Assembly: GCA_017409005.1 (NCBI GenBank)
Contig: JAFQTP010000008.1
Location: 51,397-115,396 of the forward strand
DNA from: Clostridia bacterium
GTDB taxonomy: Bacteria; Bacillota; Clostridia; Christensenellales; UBA1242
Length of the DNA: 64,000 nucleotides
Direction of reading: 5' to 3'
The notes under the pieces: generated by a model
What the model saw: only the letters and a program-made list of their open reading frames with translations
The model's database searches: none
Told to the model about the DNA's origin: nothing
Position numbers and translations under genes: made by a program
Shown here: positions 44,636-52,035 of the stretch, piece by piece
How positions within the stretch are numbered: the stretch's first letter is position 1
Layout of the letters: every line of letters starts with the position of its first letter

Positions 44636-46061
44636 TATGAAAAATAAAGCGATTACAGATAGAGAAGTTGATTTTGCTAGATGGTATACTGATGTTGTAA
44701 AAGCTGCAAAACTAGCTGATTATTCAAGTGTTAAAGGTTGTTGTATTTTAGAACCTAATGGTTATGCTTTATGGGAAAAAATGCAAAGCGTTTTAGATAG
44801 AATGTTTAAGCAGACAGGGCATCAAAATGTTTATATGCCAATGTTTATACCAGAATCACTTATGAATAAAGAAGCTGAACTTATTGAGGGGTTTGCTCCA
44901 GAGGGAGCATGGGTTACTCAAGGTGGACACAGTCAGTTAGAAGAAAGGCTTATGGTTAGACCAACAAGTGAAACATTATTTAGTGATTATTATGCTTTGA
45001 AAGTAAAATCTTACAGGGATTTACCAAAATTATATAATCAATGGTGTAATGTTGTTAGATGGGAAAAAGAAACCAGACCATTTTTAAGAACTCGTGAATT
45101 TTTGTGGCAAGAAGGTCATACTGTTCACGAAACTGAACAAGAGGCTATTGATGAAACATTAAAAATGTTAAATATTTATAAAAAGTTTTTTGAAGAATAT
45201 TTGGCAATTCCTGTTATAACTGGCAGAAAAACCGAAAAAGAAAAATTTGCTGGTGCAGAATTTACATACACAGTTGAAGCGTTAATGTATAATGGCGTTG
45301 CATTGCAAAGCGGAACTAGCCACTTTTTTGGTCAAAAATTTGCTAAAGCATATGATATCAAATATTTAAATCGTAACAATCAGTTAGATTATGTTTGGCA
45401 AACATCTTGGGGTGTAACAACCAGAATGATTGGTGGATTAATTATGGTTCATAGCGACGAAAATGGATTGGTGTTACCTCCTAAAATTGCGCCACGTCAA
45501 GTAGCAATTGTTCCTATAGGCGACGACGAAAATGTGTTAAAGTTGGCAAAAGAAATTAATGAAAAATTAAATTTAGCAGATATTGTTAGTTTTACTGATT
45601 TATCTGAAAAATCTCCAGGGTTTAAGTTTGCCGAACATGAGGTAAACGGAATTCCTGTAAGGGTTGAAATTGGTAAACGTGATATTGATAATGGTGTAAT
45701 AACACTTGCCAGACGTGATACACGCGAAAAAATTACAATAAATGCAAATGCTGATATTGTTAAAGAAGTTTCTACTTTATTAAATGATATACAAAACAAT
45801 TTATTTAATAGGGCACTTGAAAGAAGAAATGAATTAACTTATGAGTGCACAACAATGGAAGAAATTGAAAAAATTATGAATTCTAAACCTGGTTTTGTTA
45901 AAGCAATGTGGTGTGGCGACGAGGCTTGTGAACTTAAAATGAAAGAGATTAGGGGAACAAAATCTCGTTGTATTTTAGAAAATGAAAAACATATTTCCGA
46001 TAAATGTGTTGTGTGCGGTAAAAAGGCTAAACACTTAGTAGTGTGGGGTATTCAATATTAA
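44628..46061 (+). CDS. proS: Proline--tRNA ligase, archaeal/eukaryotic-type (ProS type 3)
   Basis: 477 residues of the short class II form that lacks the bacterial editing insertion: PTSETLFSDYYALKV (motif 2 region), FLRTREFLWQEGHTVH, SWGVTTRMIGG (motif 3 region), then the anticodon domain (about 285-385) and a zinc-binding-like C-terminus with cysteines in CGDEACELK and CVVCGKKAKH. The usual position between rseP and polC is empty, so this copy has probably replaced the bacterial gene. The ATG at 44628 has AAGAAGGA upstream; ATG 44637 is possible. Confidence 0.95.
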   Translation: MNNMKNKAITDREVDFARWYTDVVKAAKLADYSSVKGCCILEPNGYALWEKMQSVLDRMFKQTGHQNVYMPMFIPESLMNKEAELIEGFAPEGAWVTQGGHSQLEERLMVRPTSETLFSDYYALKVKSYRDLPKLYNQWCNVVRWEKETRPFLRTREFLWQEGHTVHETEQEAIDETLKMLNIYKKFFEEYLAIPVITGRKTEKEKFAGAEFTYTVEALMYNGVALQSGTSHFFGQKFAKAYDIKYLNRNNQLDYVWQTSWGVTTRMIGGLIMVHSDENGLVLPPKIAPRQVAIVPIGDDENVLKLAKEINEKLNLADIVSFTDLSEKSPGFKFAEHEVNGIPVRVEIGKRDIDNGVITLARRDTREKITINANADIVKEVSTLLNDIQNNLFNRALERRNELTYECTTMEEIEKIMNSKPGFVKAMWCGDEACELKMKEIRGTKSRCILENEKHISDKCVVCGKKAKHLVVWGIQY

Positions 46062-46146
46062 AAGTTGTGTTTGTATTAATATACAAACTCTGTAAATTTG
46101 TTTAATCTAACTAAAATTTTATGTGTTAAATAAAATAAAAGTAAGT

Positions 46147-46182
46147 AAAACAGTGGTTATTAAAAACCGCTGTTTTATTTTT
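46147..46182 (+). terminator. Rho-independent terminator after proS
   Basis: Twelve-base-pair stem AAAACAGTGGTT/AACCGCTGTTTT (46147-46158, 46165-46176, one G-U), six-base loop, then ATTTTT. Confidence 0.8.
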
Positions 46183-46227
46183 GCTTTGGAGGGTTATAAT
46201 GCATTAGAAATGGCTTTATTAAGGCAT

Positions 46228-46319
46228 TGTATAATTATTCAGAATATTTATGCAAAGCCAAATTTATAAATATAAAACCGGGTGAATAAAAATAAAAATC
46301 AAAATGTATAAATATGCAA
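46228..46319 (+). promoter_or_regulatory. Cluster of ArgR-box-like sites upstream of argR
   Basis: Near matches to the ArgR half-site palindrome TGAATWWWWATTCA and to the Bacillus form TGAATAAAAATKCA: TGTATAATTATTCA (46228-46241), TGAATAAAAATAAAA (46283-46297) and TGTATAAATATGCAA (46305-46319). A further partial site, TGTATAATTATGTT (46348-46361), covers the -10 of argR. Such clusters usually reflect autorepression; AT-richness makes chance matches possible. Confidence 0.45.
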
Positions 46320-46326
46320 AAAGCAC

Positions 46327-46355
46327 TTGCATAAAAAATTGTCATGTTGTATAAT
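46327..46355 (+). promoter_or_regulatory. Promoter of argR
   Basis: TTGCAT (46327-46332), 17-base spacer, TATAAT (46350-46355). Start near 46362; leader of about 58 bases. Confidence 0.65.
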
Positions 46356-46419
46356 TATGTTGCTTTCAAAATTTTGGAACGCATAAAAATTAATTTTTAC
46401 TTTAAAAGGGATAAGGCTT

Positions 46420-46875
46420 ATGGCAAGAAATTCACGTCAATCAAAAATATTAGAATTAATTTCGGTTAAAGAAATTGAAACACAAGAAGAGCTTGTTGCT
46501 GAATTAAAGGCTGCTAGTTATGATGTTACTCAGGCAACAATTAGTCGTGATATTAAAGAACTTGGCTTAATTAAAATTTTAACTGATAGTAAAAAGTATA
46601 AATACGCTATTGTTAGTTCATCTAATCAGGCTGTTTCTAATAAGTGTTTAAATATTTTTAAAGAGTGTGTAATTTCTATTAAAAATGCTATGAACCTAGT
46701 TGTGCTTAAAACTTTAAAAGGTACTGCTGGTATGGTTAGCAACTTTGTTGACCAACTTTCAATTAATTCGGTTTTAGGGTGCACATTTGGTGAAGATACT
46801 GTTATGATTATTACAGCCGATATTGAAGATGCTTATTTGGTGCAACAAAAATTAAATGAAATTTTGGCACAATAA
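46420..46875 (+). CDS. argR: Arginine repressor ArgR/AhrC
   Basis: 151-residue hexameric regulator. The winged helix is at 1-70 (KILELISVKEIETQEELVAE; VTQATISRDIKELGLIKI) and the arginine-binding, oligomerisation domain follows, with GTAGMVSNFVDQL and GCTFGEDTVMII (the GDDT-like acidic pair). The position before recN is conserved across Firmicutes. AAAAGGGATAAGG precedes the ATG. No arginine biosynthesis genes are in the window. Confidence 0.95.
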   Translation: MARNSRQSKILELISVKEIETQEELVAELKAASYDVTQATISRDIKELGLIKILTDSKKYKYAIVSSSNQAVSNKCLNIFKECVISIKNAMNLVVLKTLKGTAGMVSNFVDQLSINSVLGCTFGEDTVMIITADIEDAYLVQQKLNEILAQ

Positions 46876-46889
46876 TAGATTATAAAAAT

Positions 46890-46913
46890 AACACACCTTT
46901 TGGTGTGTTTTTT
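46890..46913 (+). terminator. Rho-independent terminator after argR
   Basis: Perfect stem AACACACC/GGTGTGTT (46890-46897, 46902-46909), TTTT loop, T-run. Confidence 0.9.
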
Positions 46914-46943
46914 ATTTATGTTTTAATATAGATAATTTATTTA

Positions 46944-46972
46944 TTGTTATTTTGATATTTTTTTGATAAAAT
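46944..46972 (+). promoter_or_regulatory. Promoter of recN
   Basis: TTGTTA (46944-46949), 17-base spacer, extended -10 TGA-TAAAAT (46964-46972). No LexA (DinR) box was seen near it. Confidence 0.6.
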
Positions 46973-46997
46973 ATGTTTAGTAATTTTAAGGTGTATT

Positions 46998-48704
46998 ATG
47001 ATTTCTAGTTTAAAAATTAATAATATTGCATTAATAGACGAAAGCGTAATTAAACTAAGCGATGGGTTTAATGCTTTAACTGGTGAAACTGGGGCCGGTA
47101 AAAGCATCATAATTGATTCGCTTAATTTTGTGTTGGGTAGCAAGGCTGATAAAACACTGGTAAAAACTGGTAAAGATTTTGCAAAGGTTGAAGTTGTTTT
47201 TGAACTGCCTTGTTTAAATGATGTTATAACCGAGTTTTTTAACACAATTAATGCTGAGCCTGAAAACACAATAATTATAACTCGATATTTAAATTTAAAT
47301 GGTAAAAACGAAATTAGAGTTAATGGCGAAGCTGTTACTTTAGGTATGCTTAAAAAGTTAACTATTAACTTGGTTGATATTCATGGTCAGCATGACCATC
47401 AAGCATTGCTTGATTCTAAAAATCATATTAAAATAATTGATTCGCTAGATAATAATATTGCATCGGTTAAAGAGGACCTTGCATTAAAACTTTCTGAGAT
47501 TAAAAACATTAACCACCAAATTACTGAACTTGGTGGCGAGGGTGAAGATAAACTTAGAAATATTCAACTTTTAGAGCACGAAATTAACGAAATAGAACTT
47601 GCTGATTTAAAAGAGGGTGAAGAAGAAGAACTGCTTCAAAAGCGCAAATATTTTGCAAACTCTGAAAAATTGTCAAGAAACTTATCTGATGCTTATGCAT
47701 GTTTAAAAGGTTCTGATTCTGGTGTTTCAAATCAACTAAAATCTGCAGCTTATTCACTTAACGTTGTTTCCGATATTTCCGAGCAAATTGCAAAACTAAA
47801 AGATCGTGTTACGTCTGCTATGTATGAAGTTAACGACATAACCGATTTGGTGTCAGATTTGATTTCGGAAACTGATTATAATGAAGATGAAGTAAATAGT
47901 ATTGAAGAACGTTTAGATTTAATTAAGGATTTAAAACGTAAATATGGTTCAAGTATTGAAGATGTTTTTAAATATTTAGATGCTGCAAAAACCAAGTTAA
48001 ACAATTTGCAAAATTCCGAGCAGGCGTTAAACAATCTTAACAAACAAAAGTTAGTGGTGCTTACAGACGTTTATAAATTATGCGAAACTTTAACTACACT
48101 TCGTAAAAATGCTGGAAATAAAATTAAAGAAAAACTTTTAAAAGAACTTTCTTATTTGGGTATAAAAAACGGACAATTTGAAGTTGTGTTTAATAATGAT
48201 TATTCGTTGGAAAACATTGAAAAGAAAGTAACAGCTAATGGGGCAGATAACCTAGAGTTTATGTTTAGTGCAAACCCTGGCATTGAGGTTAGACCACTAA
48301 CAAAAATTATATCTGGCGGCGAACTTAGTAGATTTATGCTTGCGTTTAAGTGCGTAATTCAAGACACGTCTGGAATTAAGACATTAATTTTTGACGAAAT
48401 TGATGCTGGAATTGGTGGATTAATTGGTGTAGAGGTTGGCAAAAAAATTGCTACAATATCTAAATATAACCAAGTTGTGTGCATAACACATTTGGCTCAA
48501 ATTGCGGCATTTGCCGATAGTAATTTTAAAATTGAAAAAACTGTTGATAATAATTACACCACATCAAACATAAAACTTTTAGATTCTAAAGGTAAAACTA
48601 AAGAAATTACTCGAATGCTTGGCCTAGATGCTAATAATTCAAGTGCTGAAGCAAGTGCTAACGAACTTATTAATTCAGCAACGGCATTTAAACTAACATT
48701 ATAA
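46998..48704 (+). CDS. recN: DNA repair protein RecN
   Basis: SMC-like ATPase used in double-strand break repair. 568 residues: Walker A GETGAGKS (29-36), VDIHGQHDHQALLD, two coiled coils (about 150-240 and 270-370), signature ISGGELSRFMLAFK, Walker B TLIFDEIDAGIGG and the C-terminal VCITHLAQIAAFAD. AGGTG lies before the ATG. Confidence 0.96.
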   Translation: MISSLKINNIALIDESVIKLSDGFNALTGETGAGKSIIIDSLNFVLGSKADKTLVKTGKDFAKVEVVFELPCLNDVITEFFNTINAEPENTIIITRYLNLNGKNEIRVNGEAVTLGMLKKLTINLVDIHGQHDHQALLDSKNHIKIIDSLDNNIASVKEDLALKLSEIKNINHQITELGGEGEDKLRNIQLLEHEINEIELADLKEGEEEELLQKRKYFANSEKLSRNLSDAYACLKGSDSGVSNQLKSAAYSLNVVSDISEQIAKLKDRVTSAMYEVNDITDLVSDLISETDYNEDEVNSIEERLDLIKDLKRKYGSSIEDVFKYLDAAKTKLNNLQNSEQALNNLNKQKLVVLTDVYKLCETLTTLRKNAGNKIKEKLLKELSYLGIKNGQFEVVFNNDYSLENIEKKVTANGADNLEFMFSANPGIEVRPLTKIISGGELSRFMLAFKCVIQDTSGIKTLIFDEIDAGIGGLIGVEVGKKIATISKYNQVVCITHLAQIAAFADSNFKIEKTVDNNYTTSNIKLLDSKGKTKEITRMLGLDANNSSAEASANELINSATAFKLTL

Positions 48705-48746
48705 TTAAAGGGTATAATTACCAGAATAAATTTTAATTTAATTATT

Positions 48747-48777
48747 AAACTACTCTTAAATAAGGAGTAGTTTTTTT
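48747..48777 (+). terminator. Terminator-like hairpin that contains the spoIVB ribosome binding site
   Basis: Ten-base-pair stem AAACTACTCT (48747-48756) with GGAGTAGTTT (48764-48773), seven-base loop, then T-run to 48777. The 3' arm includes the AAGGAG ribosome binding site of spoIVB (48762-48767), and the T-run touches its ATG at 48778. The same bases must therefore act as terminator of recN and as start signal of spoIVB. Confidence 0.75.
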
Positions 48778-49986
48778 ATGCGTCAAAAAACAAAAGTTTT
48801 CAATTTTATTGTGTTAAGTTTGCTTTTTGTTGCATTCTGCTTGTTTTTTCCTTATTCAACATTAATTAATTTGCAAGATGGAGTGTTTTTAACTAGCGAA
48901 GAGTTTACAAATTTAACAAAAAAGTCGTCGTTTTTTAATGCTAATGCGGTGCTCGCCAGCTCAAATGACGACGAAGAATTTAACGAATATGTTGTAAATT
49001 TTAAGTTGTTTAATTTATTTAACATAAAAAATTTAAAAGTAAATGTTGTAAAAACTAACGAAGTTATGCTTGGTGGAAATTGTATTGGTTTAAGTTTAAA
49101 AACTAAAGGTGTAATTATTGTTGGTAGTAACTATATTATTACTAAAAATGGTAATATAAACCCAATAACAAACTCTGGGCTAAAAATAGGCGATGTTATA
49201 ACGCATTTGAACAACGAGGAAGTTAATTGCTTAACAGATATTCAAAATGTTCTAAATAATTGTAGTGGAAATGTTATTAGTGTTAAAGCAAAACGTGATG
49301 GAAATGTTTTTGAAACAACAATTAAACCAGAGTTGGATATACAAACAAAATCATACAAATTGGGCATTTGGATTAGCGAAGATGCAATGGGCGTTGGAAC
49401 GTTAACTTTTGTTAATCCTGAAACTTTGCGTTATGGTTGCTTAGGTCATGCTATAACTGATACTGATAGTGGTGAGGTTTTAGAGGTTTCAAGCGGTGAA
49501 ATTTATAAATGTAATGTTGTTGGTGTAAAAAAAGGAACTAAAGGTGCACCTGGAGAAATTTTAGGGCTTTTTATACAAGGTAAAAATATTCAAGGTAATG
49601 TAGAAAAAAATAATGAATTTGGTGTTTACGGAAACCTTTATAATAATAGCGAATTAAGTTTGGGTAAAAGTAAAATTAAAATTGGCGGTCGATTAACTGC
49701 TAAGCCAGGCAAGGCAACCATTTTAACTTGTGTAAATGGAACTGACATTGAAGAGTTTGATATTGAACTTATAAAAACAAATTATCAGTCTGGTGGTAAA
49801 AATAAAAGTATGGTAATTAAAATAACTGATCCCGATTTAATTGCAAAAACTGGCGGTATTGTTCAGGGTATGAGTGGAAGTCCAATAATTCAAGATGGTA
49901 AAATTGTTGGAGCTGTTACCCATGTTTTTGTTAATGATCCAACTAAGGGTTTTGGGCTTTACTTAGATTGGATGATTAATGAATAA
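48778..49986 (+). CDS. spoIVB: SpoIVB serine protease (S55), sporulation signal
   Basis: 402 residues: an N-terminal signal-anchor (FIVLSLLFVAFCLFFPYS), a PDZ domain (about 95-180, GLKIGDVITHLNNEEVN) and the SpoIVB protease domain with the catalytic histidine in LGHAITDTDSG and the serine in QGMSGSPIIQ (about 363-371). It is made in the forespore and triggers sigma-K activation in Bacillus. The order argR-recN-spoIVB-spo0A is conserved. Its ribosome binding site is inside a hairpin. Confidence 0.94.
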   Translation: MRQKTKVFNFIVLSLLFVAFCLFFPYSTLINLQDGVFLTSEEFTNLTKKSSFFNANAVLASSNDDEEFNEYVVNFKLFNLFNIKNLKVNVVKTNEVMLGGNCIGLSLKTKGVIIVGSNYIITKNGNINPITNSGLKIGDVITHLNNEEVNCLTDIQNVLNNCSGNVISVKAKRDGNVFETTIKPELDIQTKSYKLGIWISEDAMGVGTLTFVNPETLRYGCLGHAITDTDSGEVLEVSSGEIYKCNVVGVKKGTKGAPGEILGLFIQGKNIQGNVEKNNEFGVYGNLYNNSELSLGKSKIKIGGRLTAKPGKATILTCVNGTDIEEFDIELIKTNYQSGGKNKSMVIKITDPDLIAKTGGIVQGMSGSPIIQDGKIVGAVTHVFVNDPTKGFGLYLDWMINE

Positions 49987-50041
49987 ACTTATATAAAAAC
50001 GAAAAGAAAAGTTTTCCCTTACTTTTTGTTACATTATAAAT

Positions 50042-50048
50042 TTCGACA
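50042..50048 (-). promoter_or_regulatory. 0A-box-like site upstream of the spo0A-like gene
   Basis: TTCGACA on the + strand, i.e. TGTCGAA on the minus strand, an exact match to the Spo0A-binding heptamer TGNCGAA. It lies about 300 bases before the start codon of the Spo0A-like gene. One seven-base site is weak proof by itself. Confidence 0.4.
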
Positions 50049-50281
50049 AAAATTTTTATAAAATTGCATTGTATGTTTAAAAGTGAGAATATAGAATAAA
50101 ATTATTTTACAAATTTGTCAATAAAAAATATTAAATTAAATATTATGAAAAATGTGTTAATTTGTTAAAATAGGAAATAAAGGCGTTTTTACAACTTATA
50201 AAAGTTATATTTGTAATATTTTACAATATTCTTAATTTTGTAAAAAAATAATCAAAAATTGTAGATTTTTAAATTTTTGTT

Positions 50282-50290
50282 TGATATACT
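50282..50290 (+). promoter_or_regulatory. Extended -10 element of the spo0A-like gene
   Basis: TGA-TATACT (50282-50290). No good -35 is present at 17 bases; TTGTAG at 50259-50264 is 20 bases away. Start near 50297. Confidence 0.4.
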
Positions 50291-50348
50291 TATCGTCGTA
50301 GGGTTAGTTTACTACAAAACATAAAACTAAGCGTAAAGGATTAATATA

Positions 50349-51122
50349 ATGTTAAAAGTTAATCTTAATGCGGTGTTTTACTCGAAAGGAAATTTCGAAC
50401 GTGCATATCAAATAAAAAATATGTGCTGGCACACCAACTATGAAGTGCAAAACATATCCGAATTTTCTGAGTTGGTTTACGCAATTCATAAGCAACAAGT
50501 AAATTTACTTATTGTTGATGGAGAAACCGTGAAAATTACTGAGGAATTTTTGGAAGTGATTAAGGGTTCAAAAATGGTAGCGCCTGATAATATCTTTTTT
50601 GTGGGATACGAGGGAAGCGATGCTTTGCAAGTAAACAACATTAATAGATTTTTAATTTCCTATTCAGATTTGGCTGATGCGTTTATTAATAATCAACAAA
50701 AATTGGAATTTAATATTGAAAAAAGTAAAGCAATGCAATATGATTCAAATTTTATAAATTCATATCTTACTCAATATTTAATTCAATTAGGCTTTTTTCC
50801 TAAGCACGTTGGTTTTTATTATATTAAACAATGCATTGAAGAGGCTTTAACACATAATGGAGTTTTGGGCTCGTTAAGCACCGAAATTTATCCGTGTGTT
50901 GCAAGGCGAAATGGTACAAGTGCTGTAAATGTTGAGCGTAACATAAGGCATTCTATTGAACGTGCAAACAAATTTGCAGGCGAAAAAGAAATGACCCTTA
51001 AAGATATTTATCATAATCATAAGCACATTAGCAACCGCGCCTTTTTAGCTTTTTTATTAGACCAAGTTATAATTTGCCATAAGCAAATGAAAGAGAATTA
51101 CACCGCGTTCTATAATCAGTAG
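50349..51122 (+). CDS. spo0A: Spo0A-like regulator with a degenerate receiver domain
   Basis: 257 residues in the canonical place after spoIVB. The C-terminal half (about 135-250) is a clear Spo0A DNA-binding domain: IQLGFFPKHVGFYYIKQCIE, GSLSTEIYPCVARRNGTSAV and NVERNIRHSIERA. The N-terminal half keeps the length of a receiver and an aspartate (D57 in LLIVDGE) but the acidic pair is replaced (AVFYSK), the threonine is glycine (FFVGYEG) and the lysine is lost (RFLISYS). Ordinary phosphorelay control is therefore doubtful. AAGGAT lies before the ATG. Sporulation master regulator by position and HTH; mode of activation unknown. Confidence 0.88.
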   Translation: MLKVNLNAVFYSKGNFERAYQIKNMCWHTNYEVQNISEFSELVYAIHKQQVNLLIVDGETVKITEEFLEVIKGSKMVAPDNIFFVGYEGSDALQVNNINRFLISYSDLADAFINNQQKLEFNIEKSKAMQYDSNFINSYLTQYLIQLGFFPKHVGFYYIKQCIEEALTHNGVLGSLSTEIYPCVARRNGTSAVNVERNIRHSIERANKFAGEKEMTLKDIYHNHKHISNRAFLAFLLDQVIICHKQMKENYTAFYNQ

Positions 51123-51142
51123 TTATTTTAATAAATATATGT

Positions 51143-51175
51143 TAGTTTTTAATTTTTAACAAACTATAATTTTTT
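51143..51175 (+). terminator. Possible terminator after the spo0A-like gene
   Basis: Six-base stem TAGTTT/AAACTA (51143-51148, 51161-51166) with a 12-base loop, then TAATTTTTT. Weak because it has only one G-C type pair per end. Confidence 0.4.
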
Positions 51176-51264
51176 GTAAAAGCAAAATTGTTCCCAAGTT
51201 TTATTATTTGCTTTTATTTAAATGTGTTAGTTAATAAAACTTAAAAATTTGAATATATATTTAT

Positions 51265-51897
51265 ATGCAATCAACTACCATAAGAAGCAAATATCGTTTA
51301 AAAAATAAACTAACCTTATATTTTTCTCAGTATAAATTTGTTATGCTTTTTAGCGCTATAGTCCTGGTGCTAGGTGCAGCCTTTGGTGTTTACACCGCCA
51401 TTAAATATTCTGGTGAACTAGAACTTTCTAATTTATCAGATGCTGGTTTGGTTGATTTTTTAAAAGGCGATAAGGGAACAATGGGGTTGTTTTTCCCATA
51501 TATGTTCACATTTTTATTTTATTGTAGCATAATTATTTTTTTAAACTTTAAACCAATTTTAAGCGTTTGTTCTTACTTACTATTAATGGTAAGAGGATAT
51601 TTAATTGGTTTTGATATAACAGTTTTAATTGTGTTATATGGTTTTGCTGGCGTTTTAAATGTTATTATTGTAATTTTGCCATTCGAACTAATTGTATGGT
51701 TAGTTCTAATAACAATTTCAGCAATAGCTATAAAACGAAATTTAAACTTAAAAAAATTTGGAAATTCCACTTGTAATAAAATATCTAATGTTAATCACGT
51801 TAAAACATATTGTTTTTTTGTTGCTATAGGTGTTTTATCTTTGCTTTTAAAGTGTTTTTTATTGCCACTAATAAGGGTAACAATTATTGTAAATTAA
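51265..51897 (+). CDS. spoIIM: SpoIIM-like stage II sporulation membrane protein
   Basis: 210 residues with about five membrane segments and a basic N-terminus, in the layout of SpoIIM (FVMLFSAIVLVLGAAFGVYT, an extracytoplasmic stretch with FLKGDKG, then FPYMFTFLFYCSIIIFLNF, MVRGYLIGFDITVLIVLYG and so on). SpoIIM joins SpoIID and SpoIIP in forespore engulfment. The identity rests on topology, a few family-like stretches and the neighbourhood (spo0A upstream, dacF downstream). The ATG at 51265 has no ribosome binding site. Confidence 0.65.
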   Translation: MQSTTIRSKYRLKNKLTLYFSQYKFVMLFSAIVLVLGAAFGVYTAIKYSGELELSNLSDAGLVDFLKGDKGTMGLFFPYMFTFLFYCSIIIFLNFKPILSVCSYLLLMVRGYLIGFDITVLIVLYGFAGVLNVIIVILPFELIVWLVLITISAIAIKRNLNLKKFGNSTCNKISNVNHVKTYCFFVAIGVLSLLLKCFLLPLIRVTIIVN

Positions 51898-51934
51898 AGG
51901 TGTAAGCCTAATTGGGTTTGCACCTTTAATTTTT
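51896..51934 (+). terminator. Rho-independent terminator after spoIIM
   Basis: Thirteen-base-pair stem (51896-51908 with 51915-51927, two G-U), six-base loop, then AATTTTT. Confidence 0.85.
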
Positions 51935-51955
51935 GTTTTTCAAGCAATCTTTTTA

Positions 51956-51984
51956 TTTACATAAACAAACTAATTATGTATAAT
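51956..51984 (+). promoter_or_regulatory. Promoter of lipoprotein gene 1
   Basis: TTTACA (51956-51961), 17-base spacer, extended -10 TGT-TATAAT region (51976-51984). Start near 51991. Confidence 0.65.
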
Positions 51985-52035
51985 ATAATTATTAAATATG
52001 AACTTCTATTTATAAAAAAATTTTTGAGGTTTCAA

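Larger units (their letters stand above)
46062..46419 (+). other. 358-base region between proS and argR
   Basis: No gene is supported here. It holds a perfect hairpin right after proS (46069-46076 with 46081-46088, TAAT loop, no T-run), a true terminator (46147-46182) and then about 180 bases of AT-rich DNA with several ArgR-box-like sites and the argR promoter. A 19-codon reading frame near 46210 has no ribosome binding site. Confidence 0.7.
49987..50348 (+). other. 362-base region between spoIVB and the spo0A-like gene
   Basis: No protein or RNA gene is supported. It contains a 0A-box-like heptamer (50042-50048), an AT-rich stretch, a six-bp palindrome TTGTAA/TTACAA (50211-50226) and the probable promoter at 50282-50290. 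A sequence ATAGGAAAT (50170-50178) matches the sigma-H -35 but no matching -10 follows. Confidence 0.6.

Noticed and set aside
46190-46280. A 19-codon reading frame near 46210 as a small gene or arginine attenuator peptide
   Set aside because: No usable ribosome binding site and only one arginine codon.
51177-51226. Ten-base inverted repeat with a 30-base loop before spoIIM, as a small RNA
   Set aside because: AT-rich arms and no promoter or terminator of its own; could be chance in this composition.
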